From Streptomyces sp. CC228A (lineage in GTDB: Bacteria; Actinomycetota; Actinomycetes; Streptomycetales; Streptomycetaceae), in contig NZ_JAJPUI010000008.1 in assembly GCF_021390935.1 (NCBI RefSeq), positions 186,001 through 250,000 on the forward strand: 64,000 nt of DNA, written 5' to 3'. Positions 9,399 to 19,350 of the stretch are shown here, piece after piece. Position numbers and translations under genes: made by a program. Under the pieces are notes generated by a model. That model ran no database searches and was not told the DNA's origin. It saw only the letters and a list, made by a program, of their open reading frames with translations. How positions within the stretch are numbered: position 1 is the stretch's first letter; the number at the start of each line of letters is the position of its first letter.

Positions 9399-9514
9399 CC
9401 GGGAATCACCCTCGCCGGGGCAATCCGGCCCCGGTTGCCGCAAGTGGCCGCGGAGCACACCCCCGGACCCGTACGGTGCTGCACGAAGACCCCGCCGTCT
9501 CGTGGGAGGGCACC

Positions 9515-9946
9515 GTGAACAAGGAGCAGCGCCGGCGCGTCATCGCCGAGGTCCAGACGGAACGCGAGCGCCTGCTGCCGCTGCGGGAGGAGGCGACGGA
9601 GACCACCATCGCCGCGATGCGGCAGAGCGCCGCCGCAGAGCCCCTGGACCTCGTGCCGTATCTGAACCTCGCCTACCTCCTGGGCGTCCGGCACACCCGC
9701 GGCGACGACGGCCTGCTGGCGTTCGCCCTGTCCCTGGCGAACTGGGCGGCGGCCTGCATCAAGGAGGTGGCCGAGTACACCGGCCGCACGACGGAGGAGG
9801 TCATCGACCAGTACGAGACGGAACTCATGGAGGCCCGCATGGCCCAGGCCGTGGACGGCGACGGCGAGTACGGGCCGGAGGTCCACGGGGACGGCGGGGC
9901 GGATGGCGACGCCCACCGCGACGGCCCCCCTCCGCACGGCTGCTGA
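9515..9946 (+). CDS. Conserved hypothetical protein
   Basis: A 143-residue, mainly helical and acidic protein with no motif I can assign. The core (about residues 45-110) includes PYLNLAYLLGVRHT and NWAAACIKEVAEYTGRTTEEV; the last 30 residues are Asp/Gly/His-rich and end in a cysteine. The GTG at 9515 is preceded by GGGAGG. It is not overlapped by neighbours and lies 116 bp after the deacetylase gene. Confidence 0.6.
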   Translation: MNKEQRRRVIAEVQTERERLLPLREEATETTIAAMRQSAAAEPLDLVPYLNLAYLLGVRHTRGDDGLLAFALSLANWAAACIKEVAEYTGRTTEEVIDQYETELMEARMAQAVDGDGEYGPEVHGDGGADGDAHRDGPPPHGC

Positions 9947-10124
9947 GGCCCGCCGCCCCTGAGGCAGCAGGCGGCGGAGGGATCCGCCCCGCAGGCCGGC
10001 CCCGCTGCCGCGGACCCCGCAGGGCCGGGGCAGCGTGCCGGGGCAGCGGCGACCGCCCCGGCACCCGCGGGGCCTGGCGGCAGGACCGCGGGGTCCGGGC
10101 GGATCCGGGGCGGCGGCCGCCGGG

Positions 10125-13063
10125 TCAGACCTCCTCGGACAGCTTCTCCAGCAGGAACTCCAACCGCTCCACGGCGCGCTGCACCTCCGGGCTCCCTGCC
10201 GGGCCGAGCGCGGCGATCACCGACCGCACGCGCGACACCGCCGCCTCGGCGCGGCCGAGGCCGTGCTCGATCCAGGCGGCCCGGCCGGTGCACTGGACGC
10301 GCTCCTCCAGCGCCGCCGGCCCCAGCGCGGCGAAGGCGGAGTCCGCCTGGTCCAGCAGCGCCAGCGCCTCCGGGCCCGCCGCCGCGAGCACGTCTCCACC
10401 GGGCGCTTCCGCATCCGGGTCCTCTTCGTCCTCAGCCCGGGCGTAGGCCGCGTCCACCACCAGTCGCGCCGTCTGCGCCCACGTCCGGGCACGCTCCAGC
10501 AGCAGATGCGGATCCCCGTCCCCGGCGACGGCCGCCAGCGCGCGGTCCATCAGCCGCCGGGCCGCGGCGGGATCCCCGGCAGCCTCCAGCCAGGCCAGCG
10601 AGCGCAGCGCCCGGGCCAGCGCCACGGGCTCGCCGACCGCCTCCCACAGCCCGATCGCCCGCCGGTACGCGGCGACCGCGTCGTCGTCCCGCCCTGCCTC
10701 CGCCAGGCATTCCGCCGCGAGCGTCGCCAACTGGGCGTGCGCGCCCTGGTGCTCCCACGCCGCGGCGACCTCGGCGGCCTGCAGGTACTGCCCCGCCGCC
10801 GCCCGCGCGTCGCCCAGGGCGCGCAGGCTCCGCGCGAGCACGTCCCGCGCCTGGACGGCGTGCTCGTCGCCGTGCTCCAGCAGGTCCGGCAGCGCAGACT
10901 CCAGCACCTCGGCGGCCTCGGCGTGCCGGCCCGTCGCCCCCATCGCCTGCGCCAGCAGCATCCGGGCGTACGCCCCGGGGCGGCGGACTCCCCGGCGGCG
11001 TCCCACCAGTGGGCCGCCTCCAACGCGTGCTCGGCCGCCTCCGCCTCCTTGCCGTCCTGCCGGTACAGGACCTCCGCCAGCGCGGTCCGCAGCGCGGCCA
11101 GCACGCCCGCGTCCACGAGCTCCGCCCCGTGGGCCACCGCGGCGCGGGCCGCGTCCTCCGCTTCGCCCGCCCGGCCCAGGTCCAGCAGCAGCCGGGCCCG
11201 CCGCGCCAGGTGCTCGGCGGCGTCCCAGGGCGGCCCGCCCCGGCGATGCGCCGCACCGCCGACGCCAGCAGCGCGTCCGCCCGCTCCGGATCACCCGACC
11301 GCCAGGCGTGGTCGGCGCGCAGCTGCTCGGCGTCGCCCACGAGGTCGCCGACGCCGCTGCCCTGCGCGTATGTGTCGACGAACCCCGCGAGGGCGGCGTC
11401 CGCCCATGCGCCGCCGTCGTCCTCCTCCGTCTGCCGCCGCATCGCCTCGTACCGGATGCGCAGCAGCTCCACCCCGGCCACGCGCCGCAGCCGCGCCGGC
11501 TCCGCCTCGCCCAGCGCCCGCGCCGAATCGGCGGCCTTCGCCAGCAGGTTCCGTACGGCCTCCGGCTCCGCGCCGCCGCGTATCGCCGCCACCGCCAGCC
11601 GCTGCTCGGCCAGCGCGGCACCGGCCGCGTCACCGGCGGCCCGGTACGCCTCCAGCACCTCCCGGAGGAGCGCGCCCGCGCCCTCCTCCTCCGACTGCGC
11701 CGCCGCGAGCGCCCGCCGCTCCAGCAGGTCCGCCGCCAGCAGCGGGTCCGGTGCCTGACCGGTCGCCGCCACGGCCGCGGAGACCCGCTCCCAGGCCTCC
11801 GCCGCCCTCGGGTGGCCGAGCGCCCTGCGCCTGCGGGCCTCGGCGACCAGCTCCGGCAGGTCCGCGGCGCCGCCTTCCCGCGGCGCGGCCCCCGCCGCGT
11901 CCTCGGGCGCGGGGACGGCAGCCCCCAGGGGCACCGGGAGCCCTGCCGTACGCACCCCGAGCGGCAGCCGCTCCACGAGCGGCTCCTGCGCCAGGCGGTC
12001 CCGCAACCGCTCCGACACGGCGCCACTGCCGTTGCGCGCGTCGAAGCGGGCGGCTGTGGCCGCGGCCTCGGCGTCGAGCATGCCGTGCAGCTTTCCCCGA
12101 CCGTGCGCGGGCTCCGCCGTACGCGACGGCCGGCCGGTCGCCGTGGCCGAGCGCGAGCAGCCGCCGGAGCAGCACCAGGGTGCCTCCCAGCAGGTCGAGG
12201 CGGGCCGCCGGATTGCCGTCCGAGGCGAGGTGCGCGGCGTGCTCGGCGAGCACTTCGAGCCCCCGCCCCTCGTTCCCGGTGAGCGCGCAGAACTCGATGT
12301 GCCGGCCGATCGCCGGGAGCAGGCTCTCGTTGCCGCGGGCCAGGCGGTGGCCGCGCAGGTGGTGCGCGCGCGCCGCGTCGAGCCGCCCGGCCCGCACCAG
12401 CGGCAGCAGCGACTCGGCGAGGACCCGGTGCGGTTCCTCCGCGCAGCCCTCCCGGCCGTCCAGGACCGGGGCCCAGGACTCCAGTGCCCCGTCGACGCGG
12501 CCCTGGTGCAGCCGGTACCGCCCCTGGTCGTTCAGCTCGCAGGCGTGGCAGTCGGCCATCGAGTCCCGGTCGGCCGCCGTCCACGCGGCGAACGCGCGGG
12601 CGGCCCGTTCCCCGTCACCGGTCTCGTGCGCCAGGGTGAACTCCGCCTGCCGCACGGCCCGCTCGCTGTAGCCCGCGGTCCGGTAGCGGCGCTCCATCTC
12701 GGCGAGCCAGCGCTCGATGGTGGCCAGCGGGATTTCCGGGAGCGTCAGCATCCCGGAGCTCACCCACTTGAACATCCAGTGGAACCGGTGGACGTCGTGC
12801 CGGTCGAACGCCGACGGGTCCTTGTCCCACTCCTGCATGAGCCGCGCGAACGGCACCAGCATCCTGCCGCGCTCGGTGCTGAACTCGTACGCCGTGATCA
12901 GCTCGAACAGCGCCTTCCTGACCAGGTCGCGGTCCCCGGTCGACTCGGCGGCGGCGACCAGTTCCTCGGCGCGGGCGTTGCGCAGCGGCCCGTTGGGCGC
13001 CGACTGGTTCTCCCGCAGCGCCTGCAGGACGGCCTCGGGGGTGTGGGCGGGGGCGGCGGTCAC
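10125..13063 (-). CDS. Large TPR-like helical repeat protein coupled to HSP90 gene (several apparent frameshifts)
   Basis: This gene starts with GTG at 13063, which overlaps the HSP90 stop as GTGA, so the two are translationally coupled. It reads as four fragments in successive frames: 13063 to about 12110, 12081 to about 11236, 11236 to about 10976, and then to the stop at 10125. One added G (minus strand) at the runs at 11234-11236 and 10973-10976 joins the last three; the join near 12085-12115 needs two added bases or one removed. The joined protein of about 980 residues consists of Ala/Arg/Glu-rich helical pairs resembling degenerate TPRs, such as AAEVLESALPDLLEHGDEHA and AVAAYRRAIGLWEAVGEPVA. 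No catalytic motif is visible. TPR proteins are classic HSP90 partners, so a co-chaperone or client-adaptor role is the obvious inference. Confidence 0.7.
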
Positions 13064-14919
13064 TTCTGGCCTTCCTCTGCGGTCGTGTGCGTGGCCCATT
13101 CCAGGAGCCCGAGGAAGGCCCGGTTGAGCAGCGACGTGTCGGCGGGGCGCAGCGGCCGCTGCGCCATCAGCAGGGCCTGCCCGTAGAGCGACTCGACGGC
13201 CGTGCCGGCGAGTTCGGGATCCTTGATGGCCGCGATGCGGCGCACCAGCGCGTTGTCGTGGTTCAGGACGAGGCGGGCGCGCGGCGCGGAGCCGCGCAGC
13301 GCGCCGAGGATGTCGCTCCACAGCGTGTCGGCGCTCTCCTCGGCCGCGGCGCGGTCCCGTTCGTGCCGGGCCTCACGGTCGTCCAGGTAGAGCGCCGGCA
13401 CGGTGACCGGCTGGAACGCACGCAGCGCGACGTCGCAGCCGAGCCCGTCCAGCCGCGCCCGGGCGGTCGCGAGGAACCCGGCCAGGGCCAGCTCGCGGTC
13501 CGGTGCCACCGGGTCGAGGTGGGCGGTGACCGCCCCCGCGTCCAGCTCCCCGACGCTCACGCCCGGCAGGACCTGCGGCAGCAGGGCGACGAGGTCGGCG
13601 TCGTACGTGTACCCGCCGTTCACGACGCCCAGGCCGTGCGCCGCCGCGATGGGCGCCACCTGCCGGAACTCCTCCACCGTGCGCGTGACGTGCACCTGCG
13701 GGTACGTCCTGGCGAACCGGTCCAGCGTGACCCGGCCGTCGCTGGTCTCGAACGGCAGCCACGGCAGCATGAGCGCGAACAGCTCGGGGTCGTGGCGCGC
13801 CATCGACTTGACGCCCAGGTGGTGCACCGACAGGAAGGCCGCGAGGCGGTCCGGGTCCCCGGCGGCCAGGTCCGCGAGCCACGCGCGGACCCGGGCGCCC
13901 AGCGCCTCGCGGACGGCGGCGAGCGTCTCGTCGTCGTACAGGTTCTCCCGCGACGCCGTGGGGCGCAGCGTGTCCGTGTCGAGGACGACGCGCACGAAGA
14001 ACGCCCAGTCCGGCAGCAGGTTGTCGGCCCGGTCGGTGAGCAGCATCCCCTTCAGGTACACCCGGTGCGGCGCCCGGTGCGCCGGGCTCGTGGCCGAGGG
14101 CAGCACGTACGCCACGCCCCGGACGCCCGCGACGGGCAGGTCCAGGTCGATCGAGTCGAGCGGGGTGAAGCCGAAGACCCGGGCGCAGTGGCCGGCGAGC
14201 GCCACCCGGCGGGCGGTGGGCGTCGCATAGGGCCGGTCCCACACGGCGGGCCGCTCCGTGAGCTGCCGGTCGGCTCCGTCAGGCCCGGCGAAGACCACCT
14301 CGTACGGCAGCAGCGACCCGAAGTCTCGGGCGAGTTCGGCGACACGGGCGGGGTCGGTCCACTCCTCGGCTCCCGGCCGCGGCTCCAGCCGCACGGTCGT
14401 GCCCGGCTCCGGCCGCGCCTCGTGCGGCAGGGTGCGGACCGTGTACGACCCGTCGTCTCCGGCCAGCCATTCCACGGGCGGCTCGTCCGGCTTGCGGGCC
14501 GAGCGGGAGACGACGCGGATCTGCCGGGCCGCGACGAAGCAGGCGAGCAGGCCGATGCCGAACTGGCCGAGGAACTCCTGACGCGCTCCGTCCAGCGCGT
14601 CCCGCTTGGAGCTGCGGCCGATGGTGGCAAGGAGGGTGTGCACCTCCTCCGATGTCAGGCCGATGCCGCTGTCCTCCATGACGACCGCCCCGCCGGTGGC
14701 GGTGAGGCGGATCCGGGCGGGTGCGGCCGGGTCGGCGGCGCGCCGGGCGGTGACCGCGTCGACCGCGTTCTGCAGCAGCTCACGGACGTAGACGCGGGGG
14801 CTGGAGTACAGATGGTGGGACAGCAGGTCGACCAGGCCCCTGAGGTCCACCTGGAAGGTGCTGACGGACGGTTCGGACGGCACGGGTGCTGGGTACGAGT
14901 GCGGGTTCATGGGCACCAA
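13060..14919 (-). CDS. HSP90-like molecular chaperone (HtpG family)
   Basis: A 619-residue protein with the GHKL ATPase domain first: the motif-I glutamate and asparagine in YVRELLQNAVDA (about residue 50), motif II MEDSGIGLT, and motif III LGQFGIGLLACF. The middle domain carries the expected LKGMLLTDRADNLLPDW and PTASRENLYDD motifs, and the C-terminal part is shorter than in E. coli HtpG. It is a cytosolic ATP-dependent chaperone. The start is uncertain: GTG at 14919 or ATG at 14910, with no strong ribosome-binding site for either. It overlaps the downstream TPR-like gene by 4 bases. Confidence 0.88.
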   Translation of the reverse strand: MVPMNPHSYPAPVPSEPSVSTFQVDLRGLVDLLSHHLYSSPRVYVRELLQNAVDAVTARRAADPAAPARIRLTATGGAVVMEDSGIGLTSEEVHTLLATIGRSSKRDALDGARQEFLGQFGIGLLACFVAARQIRVVSRSARKPDEPPVEWLAGDDGSYTVRTLPHEARPEPGTTVRLEPRPGAEEWTDPARVAELARDFGSLLPYEVVFAGPDGADRQLTERPAVWDRPYATPTARRVALAGHCARVFGFTPLDSIDLDLPVAGVRGVAYVLPSATSPAHRAPHRVYLKGMLLTDRADNLLPDWAFFVRVVLDTDTLRPTASRENLYDDETLAAVREALGARVRAWLADLAAGDPDRLAAFLSVHHLGVKSMARHDPELFALMLPWLPFETSDGRVTLDRFARTYPQVHVTRTVEEFRQVAPIAAAHGLGVVNGGYTYDADLVALLPQVLPGVSVGELDAGAVTAHLDPVAPDRELALAGFLATARARLDGLGCDVALRAFQPVTVPALYLDDREARHERDRAAAEESADTLWSDILGALRGSAPRARLVLNHDNALVRRIAAIKDPELAGTAVESLYGQALLMAQRPLRPADTSLLNRAFLGLLEWATHTTAEEGQK

Positions 14920-15220
14920 GGAGACACGCGCACGGCCCCTGACGGCGGCCGCGGGTGCGGGGTCGGGCGATCGCGGGGTCCCCCCCTCACGAATCGCGAT
15001 CGGATGTGGTGACCATCGTAGGGATCACGACTGACAACGCCCAGGCGGTTTCCCGGAGCTCCGCGAAGCCCGGCCGCGGCGGCGCCCGGCCCGGCCCGGT
15101 CCCGTCCCGGCCGGTGCCCCGGCCTGCCCGGCAACCCGGGCTCACGGGTGCCTGCCAGGCGGTCTCAGGCACCGCACCTGCCGCCGTCCGCTAGGTCGTG
15201 TCTCTGCGATCAGTGGCTCG

Positions 15221-16145
15221 TTGTTCTGGTCATGCTCAGCAGGGGGGAATCTGACCGACGACGAGTGGGCGGTCTTGGAGCCGCTGCTGCCGAAGAGCAA
15301 CAACCGATGTGGCAGGTGGCGAGACCATCGCCAGGTGATCAACGGGATCATCTACCGGGTTAGTACCGGCTGCCAGTGGCGCGAGTTGCCTACACCCACG
15401 AACGGCACATGCTCTGGTCGATCGATGGCACCTGGGAGACGCTGCTCCGACACGTCCAAGCCGTTGCCGACTCCGAGGGTGACATCGACTGGGACATCAA
15501 CATCGACTCCACCTCGATCCGCGCTCACCTGCACGCCGCCGGAGCGCCAAAGGGACCGCCGCCGCCCTGCCGGCCACACAAAAGGGGGCAGCGGAAAGAT
15601 CAGCTCACATGCGCGCACTTGTATCTGCGGCCGTTCTTGGAGGAGGCGGTGCGGCAGGCGAGGCTCTCGGTCGCTCGCGCGGCGGCCTGACGACGAAGCT
15701 GCACCTGAGCGCGGACGGCAAGTGCCGGCCGCTGTCGCTGCTCGTGACACCAGGGCAGCGGGCCGACTGTACGCAGTTCGAAGCGGTCATGGACAAGATT
15801 CGTGTCCCTCGGCTGGGCCCGGGTCGGCCTCGCCGAAGGCCCGACAGTGTGGGTGCCGACAAGGCATACAGCAACCGCAGAACCCGCACCTATCTGCGCG
15901 AGCGCGGTATCCGGCACGTGATCCCGGAGAAACGGGACCAGGCAGCCGGCCGCCTGCGCAGAGGATCCCGCGGCGGACGGCCTCCCGGGCTCGACAAGGA
16001 CCGCTACAAGAAGCGCAACACCGCCGAGCGCGCGATCAACAAGCTGAAGCAGTTCAGAGCTGTTGCAACCCGCTACGACAAGCGGGGATACGTCTTCCTC
16101 GGCACCGTCACCGCCGCAGCACTCCTGATCTGGCTACGCTCGTGA
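15221..16145 (+). pseudogene. IS5-family transposase, frame-disrupted
   Basis: Three frames each hold a part of an IS5-type DDE transposase: LTDDEWAVLEPLLPKSN through GCQWRELP; then HERHMLWSIDGTWETLLRHV through the first acidic block IDWDINIDSTSIRAH; then GRSRGGLTTKLHLSADGK, SVGADKAYSNRRTR and RYKKRNTAERAINKLKQFRA with the DDE end. The first junction (near 15390) lacks about eight residues found in relatives, indicating a deletion. The second (near 15650) is a one-base shift. Some IS5 subgroups use programmed frameshifting, but the first junction cannot be explained that way, so this copy is probably inactive. Confidence 0.85.
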
Positions 16146-16254
16146 CCGGAGGCATGTCCGACTGCCGCCCGCACCGTCCCATGTGGACCAAGAGTCGACG
16201 TAGTAGGGCCAAACAGGTTGCGACCGGGCATATGATCGGCTTGGGTGCGTGCTC

Positions 16255-17019
16255 GTGACTGCATGGAACGATCTCGTACGTCCGGACCGCTATCCACGCT
16301 CCTCTCGGTATGACCCCGCCTGGTTGCTCGATCTCGACATGGGGCCGAACCCGCTCTGGCTGCTGGAAGACCTCGCCCACGACCTCGACCTGCGCCCGGG
16401 CATGCGGGTTCTCGACCTCGGCTCCGGCAAGGGCGCCACGTCGGTGTTCTTGGCCCGCGAGTATGGAGTCAAGGTCGTCGCGGCCGACCTATGGATCGCC
16501 CCCGAACAGGCGGCAGCGGTCTTCGCCGAGGCGGGTGTCGGTGACCAGGTGGAGGCCGTGCGAGCGGAGGCGCACGCCCTGCCGTTCGAGGAGCAGAGCT
16601 TCGACGCGATCGTCAGCGTGGACGCCTTCGAGTACTTCGGTACGGCGGACAACTTCCTGCCCTACCTGCTGCGCTTCCTCCGGCCCGGAGGACAGCTGGG
16701 CATGGCGACCCCCGCCATGACACGGGAGATCCGTGAACTTGGGGTGATCCCGCCCCACATCAAGAAAGTGGTCGGCTGGGAAGCGATCGCCTGGCACACG
16801 GCGGAGTGGTGGCGCTTCCAGTGGGACATCACCGAGTTGGTGAGGGTCACATCCGCGCGGCTGCAGCAGAACGCCTGGCAGGACTGGCTGCTGTGGGCCC
16901 GGGCCGGCGCTGAACACCATCCCGACGGCCAGAGCGCGAACCAGCCCATTATCGACATGCTCACCGCAGACCGCGGAGAATTTCTCTCCTTTGCTCTGGT
17001 GACCGCACATAAGAACTGA
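16255..17019 (+). CDS. Class I SAM-dependent methyltransferase, probable IS passenger gene
   Basis: An approximately 254-residue methyltransferase. The Rossmann motif I is VLDLGSGKGATSVFLAR (about residues 47-63); motif II ends VVAADLW, and the acidic post-II region is FDAIVSVDAFEYFGTADNF, followed by RFLRPGGQLGMATPA. It resembles small-molecule methyltransferases of the cyclopropane-fatty-acid/ubiquinone-methylase type; the substrate is unknown. GTG at 16255 gives VTAWNDL; another GTG lies 6 bases earlier. Codon use is less extreme than in the surrounding genes, which fits acquisition with the mobile element. It follows the transposase by about 110 bp in the same direction. Confidence 0.82.
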   Translation: MTAWNDLVRPDRYPRSSRYDPAWLLDLDMGPNPLWLLEDLAHDLDLRPGMRVLDLGSGKGATSVFLAREYGVKVVAADLWIAPEQAAAVFAEAGVGDQVEAVRAEAHALPFEEQSFDAIVSVDAFEYFGTADNFLPYLLRFLRPGGQLGMATPAMTREIRELGVIPPHIKKVVGWEAIAWHTAEWWRFQWDITELVRVTSARLQQNAWQDWLLWARAGAEHHPDGQSANQPIIDMLTADRGEFLSFALVTAHKN

Positions 17020-17036
17020 GCAGACGCCACGTCGAT

Positions 17037-17070
17037 GGTCTGTCTCTCCGGTCGTGATCGGAGACAGAAC
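17037..17070. terminator. Hairpin after the methyltransferase, overlapping the element's right end
   Basis: GGTCTGTCTCTCCG and CGGAGACAGAACC form a near-perfect stem around an 8-base loop, 17 bp after the methyltransferase stop. It could be a transcription terminator. Both arms also resemble the left terminal repeat of the IS5-like element in opposite orientations. Confidence 0.5.
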
Positions 17071-17231
17071 CTAGGTGTCCGCACGGGTGTCCGTACCGGC
17101 GTCCGGCTTCGGTGCCCGGGTCGGCCGACACCGCGGCGCCCGGCCGGCGGCCCCGCGGGCCCCTGCCGGCTGACCCGCCGGTACCTGCCGCCGTCCGCCC
17201 TGATGCCCGTGCCGGCGGGGCGCTCCGCGGG

Positions 17232-18209
17232 TCAGCCGGCCAGGCGCACGGGCACCGTGTCGGACACCATCGCGCGCCCGTCCTCGGGGGAGTCCCAGAA
17301 CGCGGTCAGCGTCCCGGCGCCCGCCGCCGCGGACCGGTACGGGACCGTCAGGTCGTAGGTGCCGCGCGTACCGCTGCCCGACGAGGCCGTGCCGTACAGG
17401 TCCGCCACCACGGCGCCGGCGACGTCCGTGACCTTGAACCGGACCGTGGCCTCGAAGGTGTTCGCGCTGCCCCACACGCGGACCGGTGAGCGCACGGTCT
17501 CGCCGATCATCGGGGACTCGACCAGGATGTCCGGCGTCAGGTCCTCGAAGTCGGCGCGCCCCACCGGTCGGTCGAGTACGACGCCTTCACCGCCGAACGC
17601 CTTCACCGGCTTGCCGTCGAGGGCGAAGCGCACCGTGTCGACGGAGGGGAAGCGGGTCACCGTGAAGACGACCTGCGCGAGCCGCGACCGCATCGAAAGG
17701 GAGCCGCCGCCGTCGTCGTAGCGGTCGGACAGGTCCACGGTGGCGACCCGGTCGCGCACCACCACCGAGTTGAGTGTGGTTCCGGACGGGATGGCGGTCG
17801 AGCGGTCGTGCCCCCGCTCGAAGCCGTTGGGTCCGGACAGCAGGGCCCGCAGCGCCCCTGCGGCGGTGTCCGGGCCGCGGACCGTGCGGGGAGCGGGGGA
17901 GACCTGCTCCCCGTGGAGGAAGTAGACGGCGACCCCCACCTTCTCCGCGCCGCCGCCCGGGGAGTGGCTCGCGGCCGGTGTGCCGGCCGTGGGCGGCCGG
18001 GCGGTCGGGGTCGCGGCCGGGTCGGCGGTGCGGGATGCGGAGGGGGAGGCCGGTGTCGATGCCGGGGACGGGCTCGCGGGCGACGGGCCGCCGGCGGCCC
18101 TGCCGTCGCCTCCGGTCCCGCAGGCGGTCAGCGCGAGGGGCACGACCAGCACGGCGGCGAGCGCCGTCGGCCGGAGGCGCCGGAACCGGCGCAGTGGTGC
18201 GTGTGTCAT
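17232..18209 (-). CDS. Lipoprotein with GerMN and Gmad2 domains
   Basis: A 325-residue secreted lipoprotein. The signal peptide ends LALTACGTGG, with the lipid-modified cysteine near residue 30, followed by a Pro/Ser/Thr-rich spacer (about residues 38-85). A GerMN domain follows (VGVAVYFLHGEQVSPAPRTV and ATVDLSDRYDDGGGS), then a Gmad2 immunoglobulin-like domain with the typical start ILVESPMIGETVRSPVRVWG. The domain pair is known from spore-germination proteins of Firmicutes and from secreted actinomycete proteins of unknown role. It converges on the IS5-like element and is probably transcribed alone. Confidence 0.85.
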   Translation of the reverse strand: MTHAPLRRFRRLRPTALAAVLVVPLALTACGTGGDGRAAGGPSPASPSPASTPASPSASRTADPAATPTARPPTAGTPAASHSPGGGAEKVGVAVYFLHGEQVSPAPRTVRGPDTAAGALRALLSGPNGFERGHDRSTAIPSGTTLNSVVVRDRVATVDLSDRYDDGGGSLSMRSRLAQVVFTVTRFPSVDTVRFALDGKPVKAFGGEGVVLDRPVGRADFEDLTPDILVESPMIGETVRSPVRVWGSANTFEATVRFKVTDVAGAVVADLYGTASSGSGTRGTYDLTVPYRSAAAGAGTLTAFWDSPEDGRAMVSDTVPVRLAG

Positions 18210-18664
18210 CTGGGTCTCCGAGCCGTGTGCATGCTCCTGACTGCCCTCCAGGAAACACCCTGCCGGGCGCCTTCGGAAAGACCGGCTCCGATTCCCGCCC
18301 GGCCGGTCACCACTGCGATGCCCGTCCCGTACGCCCGACCGATTACGGTACGGCTGCGAGGACGGTACGGGAGGCGGACCGTGATTCCGGCGGAGGTTTC
18401 CGCAGCGGTCCGACCCGCCACAGGAGGCATTTCCTTCCCCACCGCCACCTGCGTCCCGGAATCCTCAACGCGGCCCGTGCTGCCGCCGGTTCACGGAATG
18501 GCCACAGTATGGTCATCGGACCGGCTTACCGCCTTCTCATCGGACCTGTGGCCGGATTATGCTGGCTGCGCGTACCGGTCTGCTCGCGGGGGGTGATGCG
18601 GGTGGCCGTTCCGATGACCGGTCCTGCGATACGTCATCGTCTTCTCAGCGAAAACGGGTGACTT
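18210..18664. other. Intergenic region between divergent lipoprotein and FHA-oxidoreductase genes
   Basis: This 455-bp stretch must hold both promoters. It is less G+C-rich around 18270-18560 than its neighbours. I see no open frame with conserved features and no clear -35/-10 pair. Confidence 0.5.
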
Positions 18665-19350
18665 ATGCCTCCTCGGCTCGTCGGCCAGCAGGGCTCCTTG
18701 GCCGGAAAGCAGTTCCCCGTCGGCGCCGCACCGGTGACGCTGGGACGTCACAGCGGCAACAGCGTGGTGATACCGGGGGCGAACGTCTCCCGATTCCACG
18801 CCGAGGTGCGGCGCGAGGGCCACGGGTTCGTGCTCTACGACCGGGGCAGCAGCAACGGCACCCTGGTCAACGGCGAGCGGGTGACCTCCCGCGAACTCCA
18901 GCCCGGTGACCTCGTCGGGATCGGCGGCGAGACCTTCCGTTTCGAGGCCGCCGATCCGCTGGAGACCATCCTGGACTTCTCCGTCCTGCGGCCCGTCACC
19001 CCTTCCCGGGCGACCGTGGCCGCGGGTGACGTCCTGAAGGTCACCGTGTCCGGCGGCGGGCCGGTCGGACTGGGCTTCGCGCTGCTCCTGGAGCACCTGA
19101 TGGGGCACCGCGTGGACATCACCGTGTACGACGGCCGGTGGATGCGGGACGGGGCGGAGGTCGTCTGGAAGAGCGAGGCACAGGGAAACGTCCGGCGCCG
19201 GCAGGTCGTCACCGTCCAGAGCCGCCAGTACCTCAACCTCCCCGAGCAGGTGCAGGAAAGGCTTTTCCGCGGCGACGCCTATTCCGAAATGTGGCCGGTC
19301 GGCCCGGACTCCATTCGCGGATTCCAGCCGCGGAACATGCGGATCGCCTA

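Larger units (their letters stand above)
15195..17070 (+). mobile_element. IS5-like insertion element with a methyltransferase passenger gene
   Basis: Terminal inverted repeats GTCGTGTCTCTGCGATC (15195-15211) and GATCGGAGACAGAAC (17056-17070) match at 13 of 15 positions with a 2-base gap. They are flanked on both sides by CTAG (15191-15194 and 17071-17074), a plausible 4-bp target duplication of the YTAR kind used by IS5 elements. Inside are a damaged IS5-family transposase and an intact SAM-dependent methyltransferase. No better right end is visible directly after the transposase. Caveat: the right end is also one arm of a hairpin (17037-17070), so the boundary is probable, not proven. Confidence 0.6.

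Noticed and set aside
15650-15660. Programmed frameshift in the IS5 transposase
   Set aside because: Possible in some IS5 subgroups, but no slippery sequence with a following structure was clear, and the other junction near 15390 has lost residues. The gene is called disrupted.
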